Below, piece after piece: positions 24,902-32,697 of a stretch of 64,000 nt of DNA. Within the stretch, counting starts at the first letter, position 1, and each line of letters opens with the position of its first letter. The notes beneath the pieces were generated by a model. The model did no database searches, had not been told where the DNA came from, and saw only the letters and a program-made list of their open reading frames with translations. Source of the DNA: Burkholderiales bacterium (GTDB lineage Bacteria; Pseudomonadota; Gammaproteobacteria; Burkholderiales; Burkholderiaceae_C); assembly GCA_947372465.1 (NCBI GenBank), contig CANBTT010000001.1:62001-126000 (forward strand), written 5' to 3'. The translations under genes and the position numbers were made by a program.

Positions 24902-27397
24902 TTAAATTTCAACGGCTGTGAATTGTCGCAAGTCCACCTGTGCTTTTTCAAAATCAAACCACGGATCGGGCTCACCATCCAAAGAGAATTTCAACCGCTC
25001 CCACAGCGCTTGTCGTGTTGTTGCGTCGTTCAAAATTTTCTCGCGAACATGCTCCATCCCAACTCTAGAGACATAGTGACAGGTCCTCTCAAGGTACCAG
25101 CCCTCTTCTCGGTAGAGTTGAAGAAATGCGCCGCTGTACTCGAGCACTTCTTGCGCCGTTTTGAGTTTGACAAAAAATTGTGCCACCTCTGTTTTGATGC
25201 CCCCGTTGCCCGCAATGTAGATCTCCCAACCGCTGTCCACCCCAATGATGCCAACATCCTTGATGCCCGCTTCTGCACAGTTCCTGGGGCAGCCACTCAC
25301 GGCCAACTTCACCTTGTGAGGCGCATACATGCGCCACAAGGCTCGCTCCAAATCCTTGCCCATTTGCGTGCTGTCTTGGGTGCCAAAGCGACACCACTCC
25401 GAGCCCACACAGGTCTTGACCGTTCTAAGCGCTTTGGCATAGGCGTGTCCACTGGGCATGCCGATGTCTTTCCACACCCCGACCAGGTCCTCCTTTTTAA
25501 CCCCCAAGAGGTCGATGCGCTGCCCACCGGTGACCTTGACCGTTGGGATTTTGTATTTGTCCACGACGTCGGCAATTCTCCTGAGCTCGGACGACGTGGT
25601 TTCTCCTGCCCACATTCTAGGAATGACACTGTAAGTGCCATCCTTTTGAATGTTGGCGTGACTTCTTTCATTGATGTAACGGCTTTGAGGGTCGTCCTTG
25701 GCCTGCTTGGGCCATGTGCTCAACAAGTAGTAGTTGATGGCAGGTCTGCAAGTCGCGCAACCATTTGGAGCTCGCCAAGACAGGGTCTCAAACACACTGG
25801 CCATGCTGATCAACTGCTTTTCTTTGATCGCTTGTCGAGTCTCTTGGTGTGAGAGATCTGTGCAGCCACAAATGGCCTTTTTCTTCGGCGTGGAGGAGTA
25901 ATCTCCACCCGAAGTGAACATCAAAATTTGCTCAACCAACCCGGTGCATGAACCACAAGACGCACTGGCCTTGGTGTGTTTTCTCACCTCCTCCAAGGTA
26001 AAGAGTCCCTTTTCTTTGATCGCCTTGCAAATGGCGCCTTTGTTCACACCATTGCAACCACAGACCTCGTCCTCATCGCGCATGCTTTGCGCTTTGGAGT
26101 GGCCCTCGTGCCCCACATCGCCCAAGTTGGACTCACCAAACATCAATTTGTCCCGGATGTCGGCCACACTCGTGCCCTCTCTGAGCAGCTTGAAGTACCA
26201 ACTGCCGTCCACGGTGTCGCCAAACAAGCACGCACCAATCAAGCGGTCGTTTTTGATCACGAGTTTCTTGTAGACCCCTTCATGGGGGTCGCTCAGCACA
26301 ATTTCTTCGATCTCCGGATCTGCTGGCGTCGCTTTGGCCTGGGCACCTGGCGAGGCACTCAAGCCCATGAACTCGCCTGCACTAAAGAGATCGATGCCTG
26401 TGACTTTTAGTTTCGTGGAGGTCACAGAACCCGTGTAGCGCGCAATGCCCATTTGGGCCAAATGATTGGCAAGCACCTTGCCTTGCTCAAACAGTGGCGC
26501 CACCAACCCGTATGCAATTCCTCGGTGTGATGCGCATTCGCCCAAGGCATAAATTTTGGGATCGGTCACCGATTGCATGGTGTCACTCACCACAATGCCT
26601 CGGTCACAATGCAGTCGCATGCTTTGCGCGAGTGCTGTGTTGGGTCGAATCCCCACCGCCATGACGACCAAATCTGCAGCAATCAATTCACCCCCCTTCA
26701 AGGCCACTTGACAAACACGGCCTTGATCATTGCCGATCAACCTGTCCGTTTGCGCCCCTACCTTGAATGCCAGACCTCTTTGCACCAAGGACTTCTCTAG
26801 CAAGTTGCCTGCAACAAGGTCGAGTTGCCTCTCCATGAGCCAAGGTGCCACATGAATGACGGTGACTTGCATGCCCCGCTTCATCAGTCCGTTTGCCGCT
26901 TCAAGACCCAATAGCCCCCCGCCAATCACCACCGCATGGCGGTAGTGCTTCGCCGCTTCAATCATGGCCAAGGTGTCGGCAATGTCCCGGTAGGCCAAAA
27001 CACCCTCTAAGTTCACCCCTTCAAGAGGCAACATGAAAGGGGTCGAACCCGTTGCAACGATCAAACGATCGTAGTGAGCTTGGAGATCGTGCCCCTCAGC
27101 ATTTTTCGCGTACACGATGCGCTCGCTGCGGTCCACTCGAAGCACCTCAGCGCTCAAATGAAGCGCAATGTGGTGTTCCTCGTACCAACTCAAGGGGTTC
27201 AAAATGATCTCATCCAAAGACTGCTCACCAGACAAGACGGGAGAGAGCGCAATCCTGTTGTAATTGGGATGCGGCTCTGCACCAAACACCGTCACATCGT
27301 ACAAATCCGGACTCAACTTGAAAAGTTCCTCCAAGCACCTGACGCCCGCCATGCCGTTGCCAATCATGACCAACTTGAGTTTTTCTTTGTGTTGCAT
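24902..27397 (-). CDS. nirB: NAD(P)H-dependent assimilatory nitrite reductase, large subunit
   Basis: The 831-residue protein reduces nitrite to ammonium. Its domain order is an FAD/NAD(P) oxidoreductase (VMIGNGMAGVRCLEEL, VVIGGGLLGLEAANGL), two BFD-like [2Fe-2S] segments (CGCNGVNKGAICKAI...CGSC; CGCTDLSHQETRQAI...CATC), and the ferredoxin-like plus sirohaem/[4Fe-4S] domain (GSEWCRFGTQDS, SGCPRNCAEAG). ATG 27397 has GGAG eight bases upstream. The frame extends back to 27499, but those 34 residues overlap nrtD and lack similarity to the family start. Confidence 0.94.
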   Translation of the reverse strand: MQHKEKLKLVMIGNGMAGVRCLEELFKLSPDLYDVTVFGAEPHPNYNRIALSPVLSGEQSLDEIILNPLSWYEEHHIALHLSAEVLRVDRSERIVYAKNAEGHDLQAHYDRLIVATGSTPFMLPLEGVNLEGVLAYRDIADTLAMIEAAKHYRHAVVIGGGLLGLEAANGLMKRGMQVTVIHVAPWLMERQLDLVAGNLLEKSLVQRGLAFKVGAQTDRLIGNDQGRVCQVALKGGELIAADLVVMAVGIRPNTALAQSMRLHCDRGIVVSDTMQSVTDPKIYALGECASHRGIAYGLVAPLFEQGKVLANHLAQMGIARYTGSVTSTKLKVTGIDLFSAGEFMGLSASPGAQAKATPADPEIEEIVLSDPHEGVYKKLVIKNDRLIGACLFGDTVDGSWYFKLLREGTSVADIRDKLMFGESNLGDVGHEGHSKAQSMRDEDEVCGCNGVNKGAICKAIKEKGLFTLEEVRKHTKASASCGSCTGLVEQILMFTSGGDYSSTPKKKAICGCTDLSHQETRQAIKEKQLISMASVFETLSWRAPNGCATCRPAINYYLLSTWPKQAKDDPQSRYINERSHANIQKDGTYSVIPRMWAGETTSSELRRIADVVDKYKIPTVKVTGGQRIDLLGVKKEDLVGVWKDIGMPSGHAYAKALRTVKTCVGSEWCRFGTQDSTQMGKDLERALWRMYAPHKVKLAVSGCPRNCAEAGIKDVGIIGVDSGWEIYIAGNGGIKTEVAQFFVKLKTAQEVLEYSGAFLQLYREEGWYLERTCHYVSRVGMEHVREKILNDATTRQALWERLKFSLDGEPDPWFDFEKAQVDLRQFTAVEI

Positions 27398-27452
27398 CCC
27401 AGTCACTCCAAAAGATGATTGTTGCTGTGTACCCAGCAAATGTGTGTATTGA

Positions 27453-28289
27453 TCATGCTTGCTTTTCAACGTGGGCTTGGCGTGTATAAAGAAAATCAAT
27501 CACTGACTTGCGATAACGTTGATAGTCCAAACTCTCAGCCATTTGAAGCCTGGATCTCGGGCGCTCGAGCTCGACATTTAATATCTCCCCAATGGTCGCT
27601 GCAGGTCCATTGGTCATCATCACGATCTTGTCCGACAAGAAAACCGCCTCATCCACATCGTGGGTGACCATCACCACGGTGCTCTGGGTCTGCGCCACAA
27701 TTTGCGTCAACTCGTCTTGCAATTTGGCTCGGGTCAGGGCATCCAAGGCACCAAAAGGCTCATCAAGCAACAAAACCTGAGGCGCCATGCTGAGCGCTCG
27801 AGCAATGCCCACGCGCTGCTTCATGCCGCCTGAGATTTCACCGGGACGTTTGTACATGGCGTGGCTCAGGCCCACCATCTCTAGGGCCGCTTGTGTTCTT
27901 TCCTTGAGCTTCGCCTTGGGCTCAGCACTTTTGCCTCCCACGCGCGCAGAAGACCCAAACACCCGCTCAACGGCCAAGTACACGTTCTCAAAACAGGTCA
28001 ACCAGGGCAAGAGTGAATGGTTTTGAAACACCACCGCTCGCTCAGGGCCTGGCCCAGTGATTTCTTTGTTCGCACAAATGAGTGTGCCTTGCGTGGGCTG
28101 GGCCAAGCCGGCAATCAAATTCAGCAAGGTTGATTTGCCACACCCAGAGTGTCCAATCAGGGCAATGAATTCACCTTTTTTGACCGTTAAATTGATGTCT
28201 TGAAGGGCCACAAATTCACCCTTGGCCGTGGCAAAGGATTGGTGAACACCTTGAATTTCAAGGAATTTTTGATCGTTGTGTTCATTCAT
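27453..28289 (-). CDS. nrtD: Nitrate ABC transporter, ATP-binding subunit
   Basis: The 278-residue ATPase shows Walker A GHSGCGKST, the signature EISGGMKQRV, Walker B VLLLDEPFGALD and the switch MVTHDVDEAVF. It belongs to the nitrate/sulfonate/taurine class and powers nitrate uptake with NrtB. Thirteen bases separate it from nrtB and 55 from nirB. A single ATPase gene serves this transporter; there is no NrtC fusion. Confidence 0.92.
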   Translation of the reverse strand: MNEHNDQKFLEIQGVHQSFATAKGEFVALQDINLTVKKGEFIALIGHSGCGKSTLLNLIAGLAQPTQGTLICANKEITGPGPERAVVFQNHSLLPWLTCFENVYLAVERVFGSSARVGGKSAEPKAKLKERTQAALEMVGLSHAMYKRPGEISGGMKQRVGIARALSMAPQVLLLDEPFGALDALTRAKLQDELTQIVAQTQSTVVMVTHDVDEAVFLSDKIVMMTNGPAATIGEILNVELERPRSRLQMAESLDYQRYRKSVIDFLYTRQAHVEKQA

Positions 28290-28301
28290 GATGTGGGTCT
28301 T

Positions 28302-29192
28302 TTATTGTTTGACATCGTCAAAGGTGAAAGCGGATGCCAATCGGACCAAGGCGGCCTCCAAGATCAAGCCCACCACACCGATCACAAAAATGGCAATGAT
28401 GATGTTCTTGACATTCAAGTTGTTCCACTCATCCCATACCCAAAAGCCAATCCCAACACCACCGGTGAGCATTTCTGCCGCCACGATCACCAACCAAGCC
28501 GTGCCCACCGACAACCTCACGCCTGTGAGCATGTAAGGCAAAACAGCCGGGAACAAGATCTTGGTCATGATCTTCCATTCGGACAAATTAAGCACCTTCG
28601 CAACGTTCATGTAATCGCTCGGCACCCTTTGCACGCCCACGGCAGTGTTGATGATCATGGGCCAAATGGAGCAGATAAAAATGGTCCAAATCGCTGCAGG
28701 ATTGGCGCCCTTGAAGACCAACAAGCCAATGGGCAACCAAGCCAAGGGGGACACAGGGCGCAACAAACTGATCAAGGGGTTGAACATTTGAGAGGCCCAT
28801 TCAAAACGCCCAAGCACAAAGCCAGCAGGAATGCCGACCAGGGCCGCCAAACCAAAGCCCAAAGCGACACGCTTTAAGGAGCTGTAGATGTTCCAGCCAA
28901 TGCCCTGGTCGTTGGGCCCATGGCTGTAAAAAGGATCGCTGAAAATGTCCTTGGCTTGCAAAAAAGTCGCCCAAGGTGTCGGGAAGGTGTTGCCACTTTT
29001 GATGGAGACAAAGGACCAAATCACGATCAGCACAGCAAAACCAATCAAAGGCGACACCCAACGCAAGAAAAAGGCTTTTTGCGCCAATCGCCTGCTGCGC
29101 TGACGCATCAAAAGGTCTCTTGCATTTTGACGGGTGTCTGGCTCGAGGTTTGGATCGTCTGAACCTGGGGGATGAAAGACTGCGCTGACCAT
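28302..29192 (-). CDS. nrtB: Nitrate ABC transporter, permease subunit
   Basis: The 296-residue inner-membrane permease has a first membrane segment after KAFFLRWVSPLIG and several more along its length. It has the nitrate-permease motifs LLRPVSPLAWLPIGLLVF and VLNLSEWKIMTKILFPAVLPYM (EAA-like loop contacting NrtD). The last segment is VIGVVGLILEAALV. It forms the channel for the NrtA-delivered substrate. It starts with ATG, 14 bp after the nrtA stop. Confidence 0.92.
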   Translation of the reverse strand: MVSAVFHPPGSDDPNLEPDTRQNARDLLMRQRSRRLAQKAFFLRWVSPLIGFAVLIVIWSFVSIKSGNTFPTPWATFLQAKDIFSDPFYSHGPNDQGIGWNIYSSLKRVALGFGLAALVGIPAGFVLGRFEWASQMFNPLISLLRPVSPLAWLPIGLLVFKGANPAAIWTIFICSIWPMIINTAVGVQRVPSDYMNVAKVLNLSEWKIMTKILFPAVLPYMLTGVRLSVGTAWLVIVAAEMLTGGVGIGFWVWDEWNNLNVKNIIIAIFVIGVVGLILEAALVRLASAFTFDDVKQ

Positions 29193-29206
29193 GATGGGCT
29201 TGTCCT

Positions 29207-30451
29207 TTAAGCGTGAATGGCAAAACTATCGGCGTACTTCTTAGGATCCTTGCCATCCCAAACGCCCCCATCCATGAACTTGCTCGTGCGCATCAAGTCT
29301 TTGGGCACGGGCGTCTTGGTCATCGAGGCGGCGTCCTTGTAAACATCCACTTTGTTGATTTGCTTGGCAACCGCCATGTAATCAATGTGCTCTTTGATCA
29401 AACCCCAGCGTTTGTGCTGTGTCAAGAACCACATGCCATCCGAAATGAAGGGAAAATTGGCCAAACCGTCGTCATAAAACTTCATGAAGTTGGGATCGTC
29501 CCAAGTCTTGCCCAGACCGTTTTGATAACGACCCAAAATGCGTTGATTGATCACATCCACCGACGTGTTGACATACGCTTTGTCGGCAATGGTTTCAGCC
29601 ATTTTGTTCTTGTTTTGAAGGCCCGCATCGATCCATTTGCCAGCCTCTAAAATGGCCGCCGTCACCGCTCTTGCCGTGTTGGGGTATTTGGAGATGAACT
29701 CTTGGGTGGTGCCAAGCACCTTTTCTGGATGGTCCTTCCAAATGTCTTGTGTGGTGGTGGCTGTGATGCCAATGCCATCGGCAATGGCTCTGTGCCCCCA
29801 AGGCTCTCCCACGCAGTAACCGTCCATGTTGCCAACACGCATATTGGCCACCATTTGTGGAGGCGGCACGGTGATCACTTTTGCGTCTTGCAGTGGATTG
29901 ATGCCATGAGCGCCCAACCAGTAATACAGCCACATGGCATGGGTACCCGTTGGGAAGGTTTGTGCAAAGGTGTACTCGCGTTTTTCTTTTTTCATGAGCT
30001 TGGACAAGCTCGCCCCATCGACCGCACCACTGTCAGCCAATTTTTTCGACAAGGTAATGGCTTGACCATTTCGGTTCAACCCCATCGTGATGGCCATGTC
30101 TTTTTTAGGTCCCGCAATCCCTAAATGCACGCCATAGACCAACCCGTACAACACGTGCGCAAAGTCAAGCTCCCCACTCACCATTTTGTCGCGCACACCC
30201 GCCCAACTGGACTCTTTCGTGGGCACGATCTTCACGCCGTACTTTTTATCAAGCCCAAGCACCGAAGCCATCACCACGGAGGCACAGTCGGTCAATGGGA
30301 TGAAGCCAATTTTGACCTCCTCTTTTTCAGGTTTGTCTGAGCCTTGTGCATAGACCGCGGCTCTGAGCGCGGGATCAATTGCCAAAGCCCCAACGCCTGC
30401 GGCTTGTAAAAGTGTTCTTCTGCTCATGGTGGGTTTAACGCTGTCGTTCAT
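29207..30451 (-). CDS. nrtA: Nitrate ABC transporter substrate-binding protein (NrtA/CmpA family)
   Basis: The 414-residue binding protein has a twin-arginine signal (SRRTLLQAAGVGALAI, near residue 10) and so is exported folded. The mature part starts near residue 36 with VKIGFIPLTDCASVVMASV, typical of nitrate and bicarbonate binders. GYCVGEPWGHRAI (about 200) lies in the ligand cleft region of this family. Its start follows TTGGAGTG by eight bases. The mRNA leader upstream carries two ANTAR hairpins and a terminator (separate entries), so expression is controlled by NasT antitermination. Being first in the operon, it sets expression of the whole pathway. Confidence 0.92.
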   Translation of the reverse strand: MNDSVKPTMSRRTLLQAAGVGALAIDPALRAAVYAQGSDKPEKEEVKIGFIPLTDCASVVMASVLGLDKKYGVKIVPTKESSWAGVRDKMVSGELDFAHVLYGLVYGVHLGIAGPKKDMAITMGLNRNGQAITLSKKLADSGAVDGASLSKLMKKEKREYTFAQTFPTGTHAMWLYYWLGAHGINPLQDAKVITVPPPQMVANMRVGNMDGYCVGEPWGHRAIADGIGITATTTQDIWKDHPEKVLGTTQEFISKYPNTARAVTAAILEAGKWIDAGLQNKNKMAETIADKAYVNTSVDVINQRILGRYQNGLGKTWDDPNFMKFYDDGLANFPFISDGMWFLTQHKRWGLIKEHIDYMAVAKQINKVDVYKDAASMTKTPVPKDLMRTSKFMDGGVWDGKDPKKYADSFAIHA

Positions 30452-30477
30452 TTGTCACTCCAAGGTGAACTGGCCAC

Positions 30478-30533
30478 AAAAAAAAAGACGCCTAAAACAA
30501 CCGAGGGGCAAACCCCAGCGTTTAGACGTCTTT
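30478..30533 (-). terminator. Intrinsic terminator in the nrtA leader (attenuator)
   Basis: On the minus strand the outer stem pairs GACGTCTAAA with TTTTAGGCGTC (one G-U pair, one bulge), an inner stem pairs GGGG with CCCC around TTTG, and nine T follow. It stands 27 bp upstream of the nrtA start codon and downstream of both hexaloop hairpins, as in ANTAR-controlled attenuators, where antitermination allows read-through. Confidence 0.88.
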
Positions 30534-30540
30534 GTCTTGA

Positions 30541-30565
30541 CACATTGACCTTCGTTGGCCAAGTG
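30541..30565 (-). promoter_or_regulatory. ANTAR-target RNA hairpin 2 in the nrtA leader
   Basis: The minus-strand stem CAC-TTGGCC pairs with GGTCAA-GTG (one bulged T), closing a six-base loop AACGAA. ANTAR proteins recognise paired hairpins with hexaloops that have A at position 1 and G at position 4; both are present. It ends 7 bp before the terminator's first stem. Confidence 0.82.
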
Positions 30566-30566
30566 C

Positions 30567-30586
30567 GAGAACCTTCATTGATCCTC
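30567..30586 (-). promoter_or_regulatory. ANTAR-target RNA hairpin 1 in the nrtA leader
   Basis: The minus-strand stem GAGGATC pairs with GGTTCTC (two G-U pairs) around the hexaloop AATGAA, with the ANTAR-typical A1 and G4. It begins at the transcription start predicted from the sigma-54 promoter (about 30587). It and hairpin 2 are separated by one base. Confidence 0.82.
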
Positions 30587-30597
30587 TGACCTGTTTA

Positions 30598-30615
30598 TGC
30601 AAGACACGTGCCCAA
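30598..30615 (-). promoter_or_regulatory. Sigma-54 (-24/-12) promoter of the nitrate operon
   Basis: The minus-strand sequence TTGGGCACGTGTCTTGCA matches the sigma-54 consensus (TGGCACG-N4-TTGC) except for one base. The invariant GG and GC are ten bases apart. The predicted start is near 30587, which places the two leader hairpins at the very 5' end of the transcript. Sigma-54 promoters need an activator; NtrC is the obvious one. Confidence 0.82.
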
Positions 30616-30728
30616 GCCAATCCACGGATTGAACACAGCAATCAGGACTTGTTGATTCGTAAATCGAAATAAAAAGAATTCATTTCTTTGTTCAAGCTTT
30701 GTGAGCCAAAAAGCCACAAACATAGAAA

Positions 30729-30758
30729 TGCACCAATTCGGAGCTCCACTTTGGTGCA
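30729..30758. promoter_or_regulatory. NtrC-like enhancer palindrome
   Basis: A 30-bp symmetrical element begins TGCACCAA and ends TTGGTGCA (minus-strand reading), with the perfect palindrome GGAGCTCC at its centre. Each half also matches a 17-bp NtrC site of the TGCAC-N-GGTGC type, and the two sites share four bases. It lies about 155 bp upstream of the predicted nrtA transcription start, a normal enhancer distance. It could alternatively form a hairpin after nasT, but only a weak T tract follows. Confidence 0.6.
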
Positions 30759-30783
30759 TCGCACAAAATTGGACCGGACGGTT

Positions 30784-31416
30784 TTAGATCAAAAGCTCTT
30801 CAATGTCCACAATATTTTGGGCCAATTGTGTGATTTTGAGGCCGCGGTTCATGGCAATTTTGCGCATTTTTGCGTAAGCCTCGGGCTCGCTCAAATGGTG
30901 TTTTTGCATGATGAGTTGCTTGGCTCGGTCCAATACACTTTTGCTCTCAAGCGCGCGCTTGGCAAGACTCAGCTCTTGCCGCAAGCCCTCCTCATGCCGA
31001 AAGCGCGCCAAAGCGACTTCCAAAATGGGGCGGATGCGGTGGTGCTCCATGCCAGAGACCACGTAGGCGCAAACGCCCTTGGAGAACGCATCGCCCACGA
31101 AAGAGGTGTCTGCGTCATCGGTGAACATGACAATGGGGCGGCGCTCATCACGGGTCGCAAACACGACATGCTCCAAAGCGTCTCGTGCATCCGACTCGGC
31201 GTCGACAATGATCAAGTCGGGCTGCAACTGCTCAATGCGCTCAGCCAAAAACACATCTGGGGGCAAGGTGGCCACCAGATTAAAACCACTCTCCAGCAAG
31301 CCAATTCTCAGCGTGTTCGAACGCTCAATCATCTCTTGTTGCGCATCCAAGTCGTCCCCCTCGGGCAACAAGTCGGTCGCAACAACAACAATTCTTAACG
31401 CTTGTGGGGTGTTCAA
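30784..31416 (-). CDS. nasT: ANTAR-domain transcription antitermination regulator
   Basis: The 210-residue protein has an N-terminal receiver-like domain (LRIVVVATD, DLIIVDAESD) and a C-terminal three-helix ANTAR RNA-binding domain (about 140-205, with SVLDRAKQLIMQKHHLSEPEAYAKMRKIAM split over two helices). It is expected to bind the two hexaloop hairpins upstream of nrtA and prevent termination. The start is TTG 31416 with GAAG upstream; no in-frame ATG lies near. The usual nitrate-sensing partner NasS is not in this window. Confidence 0.9.
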   Translation of the reverse strand: MNTPQALRIVVVATDLLPEGDDLDAQQEMIERSNTLRIGLLESGFNLVATLPPDVFLAERIEQLQPDLIIVDAESDARDALEHVVFATRDERRPIVMFTDDADTSFVGDAFSKGVCAYVVSGMEHHRIRPILEVALARFRHEEGLRQELSLAKRALESKSVLDRAKQLIMQKHHLSEPEAYAKMRKIAMNRGLKITQLAQNIVDIEELLI

Positions 31417-31582
31417 ATTTCTACTTCAAAAGGGGACCATCAAAGCGGTACAAGCAATTTCACGGCCAAAAATGAAAAAAGCTGCAAACAATCCATCCGA
31501 CTTTTAAAAAGTCGCTGTAGAACGTTCGCAGCCCAAGCGGGGCCCCACAGGACCCCTTGTTCAAATCAAGCCTGTTTGGGGA

Positions 31583-32350
31583 TCAGAAATTTTTCTTCAA
31601 GCCCAAAACCAATGCTGAACCTGACAATTCTTTGGTGCCTGTACCAGGAAGAACGTAGTCACCATGTCTATTTTTGTAGTTGGTGCCCAAAACCGTTGCA
31701 CTGATCACAGTGCCGTCAAGGTCTTTGTTCACAGCGATAGAGTAGTCGCTGTAGCTGGTTGCATTGTTGGCCACATATTGGTCACCCAAATGAGGCACCA
31801 CGGTCAAGCCATTTCCCAAGTCAAGCGTGTAGCTCAAATCGAGGTAACGGCTGTTTTTAGAATTGTAAGCACCGAACAAATTGGTCATGCTGTTGGAGAC
31901 TTTTGCAGCAAAAGGACCCGAGCTCAGGGCCAAATAAAGTTCAAAGGTGTTGGCGTTGACAGCACCAGGAACGGTGTTGAGTGTGTTGCCAGCATAGTAA
32001 TACTGAAGACCACCCACGTCATAAGCAACGGCGTCGCTCAAATTGCCTTTGTAGCCACCGTAAACGTCAATCTCGATGGGGCCTTTTGCGTTGCCCTTTG
32101 GATCGCTGTCTTTGATCCAACTGATGTTGGACGCCCAAACGCCCACATAAGCACCGCTCTTGTCAGCGTAATCAAATCCACCTTGCACTGCAGGCTTCTT
32201 GGCCGTTTGTGCAATACCGCGGTAGCGGTACTCGCTGAACACGCCCAAGTTGTAAGTCAATGAAGACTCAGGCGCCGCAGGCGCTGTTTGAGCCATGGCA
32301 CCAAAAGCCGCTGACAAAGTGAGTGCGAGAATTGTTTTTTGAAACGACAT
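31583..32350 (-). CDS. TorF-family putative outer-membrane porin (TIGR02001-like)
   Basis: The 255-residue protein has a signal peptide ending FGAMA (about residue 18), then alternating beta strands with YNLGVFSEYRYRGIAQT and a terminal GLKKNF ending in Phe, a beta-barrel assembly signal. The SEYRYRG segment and length fit a conserved outer-membrane protein family of unknown substrate. ATG 32350 has GGAG eight bases upstream, better than the ATG four codons earlier. It lies upstream of nasT in the same direction, but the 166-bp gap suggests separate transcription. Confidence 0.75.
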   Translation of the reverse strand: MSFQKTILALTLSAAFGAMAQTAPAAPESSLTYNLGVFSEYRYRGIAQTAKKPAVQGGFDYADKSGAYVGVWASNISWIKDSDPKGNAKGPIEIDVYGGYKGNLSDAVAYDVGGLQYYYAGNTLNTVPGAVNANTFELYLALSSGPFAAKVSNSMTNLFGAYNSKNSRYLDLSYTLDLGNGLTVVPHLGDQYVANNATSYSDYSIAVNKDLDGTVISATVLGTNYKNRHGDYVLPGTGTKELSGSALVLGLKKNF

Positions 32351-32697
32351 AGAAAACTCCATATTGATTTTGTTGATGAGCTAGTGTCTGAACCAGCTGT
32401 CCCACATTTTAAAGGCCGACCTATGGATTACCCTTATTAAAGTCGCTTAATTTATAAAATGTGTCATCAAAACGTCATTTGACAGGTTTTCTGAGCCATT
32501 CAAGCCTTTTTTGTCCTCTCTACTTACCTCTAAAGCCAAAAGTGACCCCTGAGGACCGGTCTTTACCCCCCCCAAGTAAATCCCTTGTTCTGTGCGCTTA
32601 AAGCGCCTGGGTGTGCGCCTCGGGTTTGCGCTCGCGCTAAACTCAAGCCTCTTTGAATGGCACGCATGCTGCACCCCCCTGTCCCAGAATTGAACCC
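32351..32697. other. Divergent intergenic region
   Basis: These 347 bp separate the outer-membrane protein gene (minus) and the exonuclease gene (plus), so promoters for both should lie here. An AT-rich stretch around 32437-32460 is a candidate promoter region for the minus-strand gene, but no box pair is convincing. No RNA gene or repeat was seen. Confidence 0.4.

Noticed and set aside
27397-27499. N-terminal extension of nirB beginning at 27499
   Set aside because: It would overlap the end of nrtD and adds residues unlike NirB. The ATG at 27397 has a good ribosome-binding site and starts at the FAD domain.
31498-31514. Palindrome CGACTTTTAAAAAGTCG downstream of the outer-membrane protein gene as a terminator
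   Set aside because: The stem is AT-rich with almost no loop and no following T tract. It may be chance.
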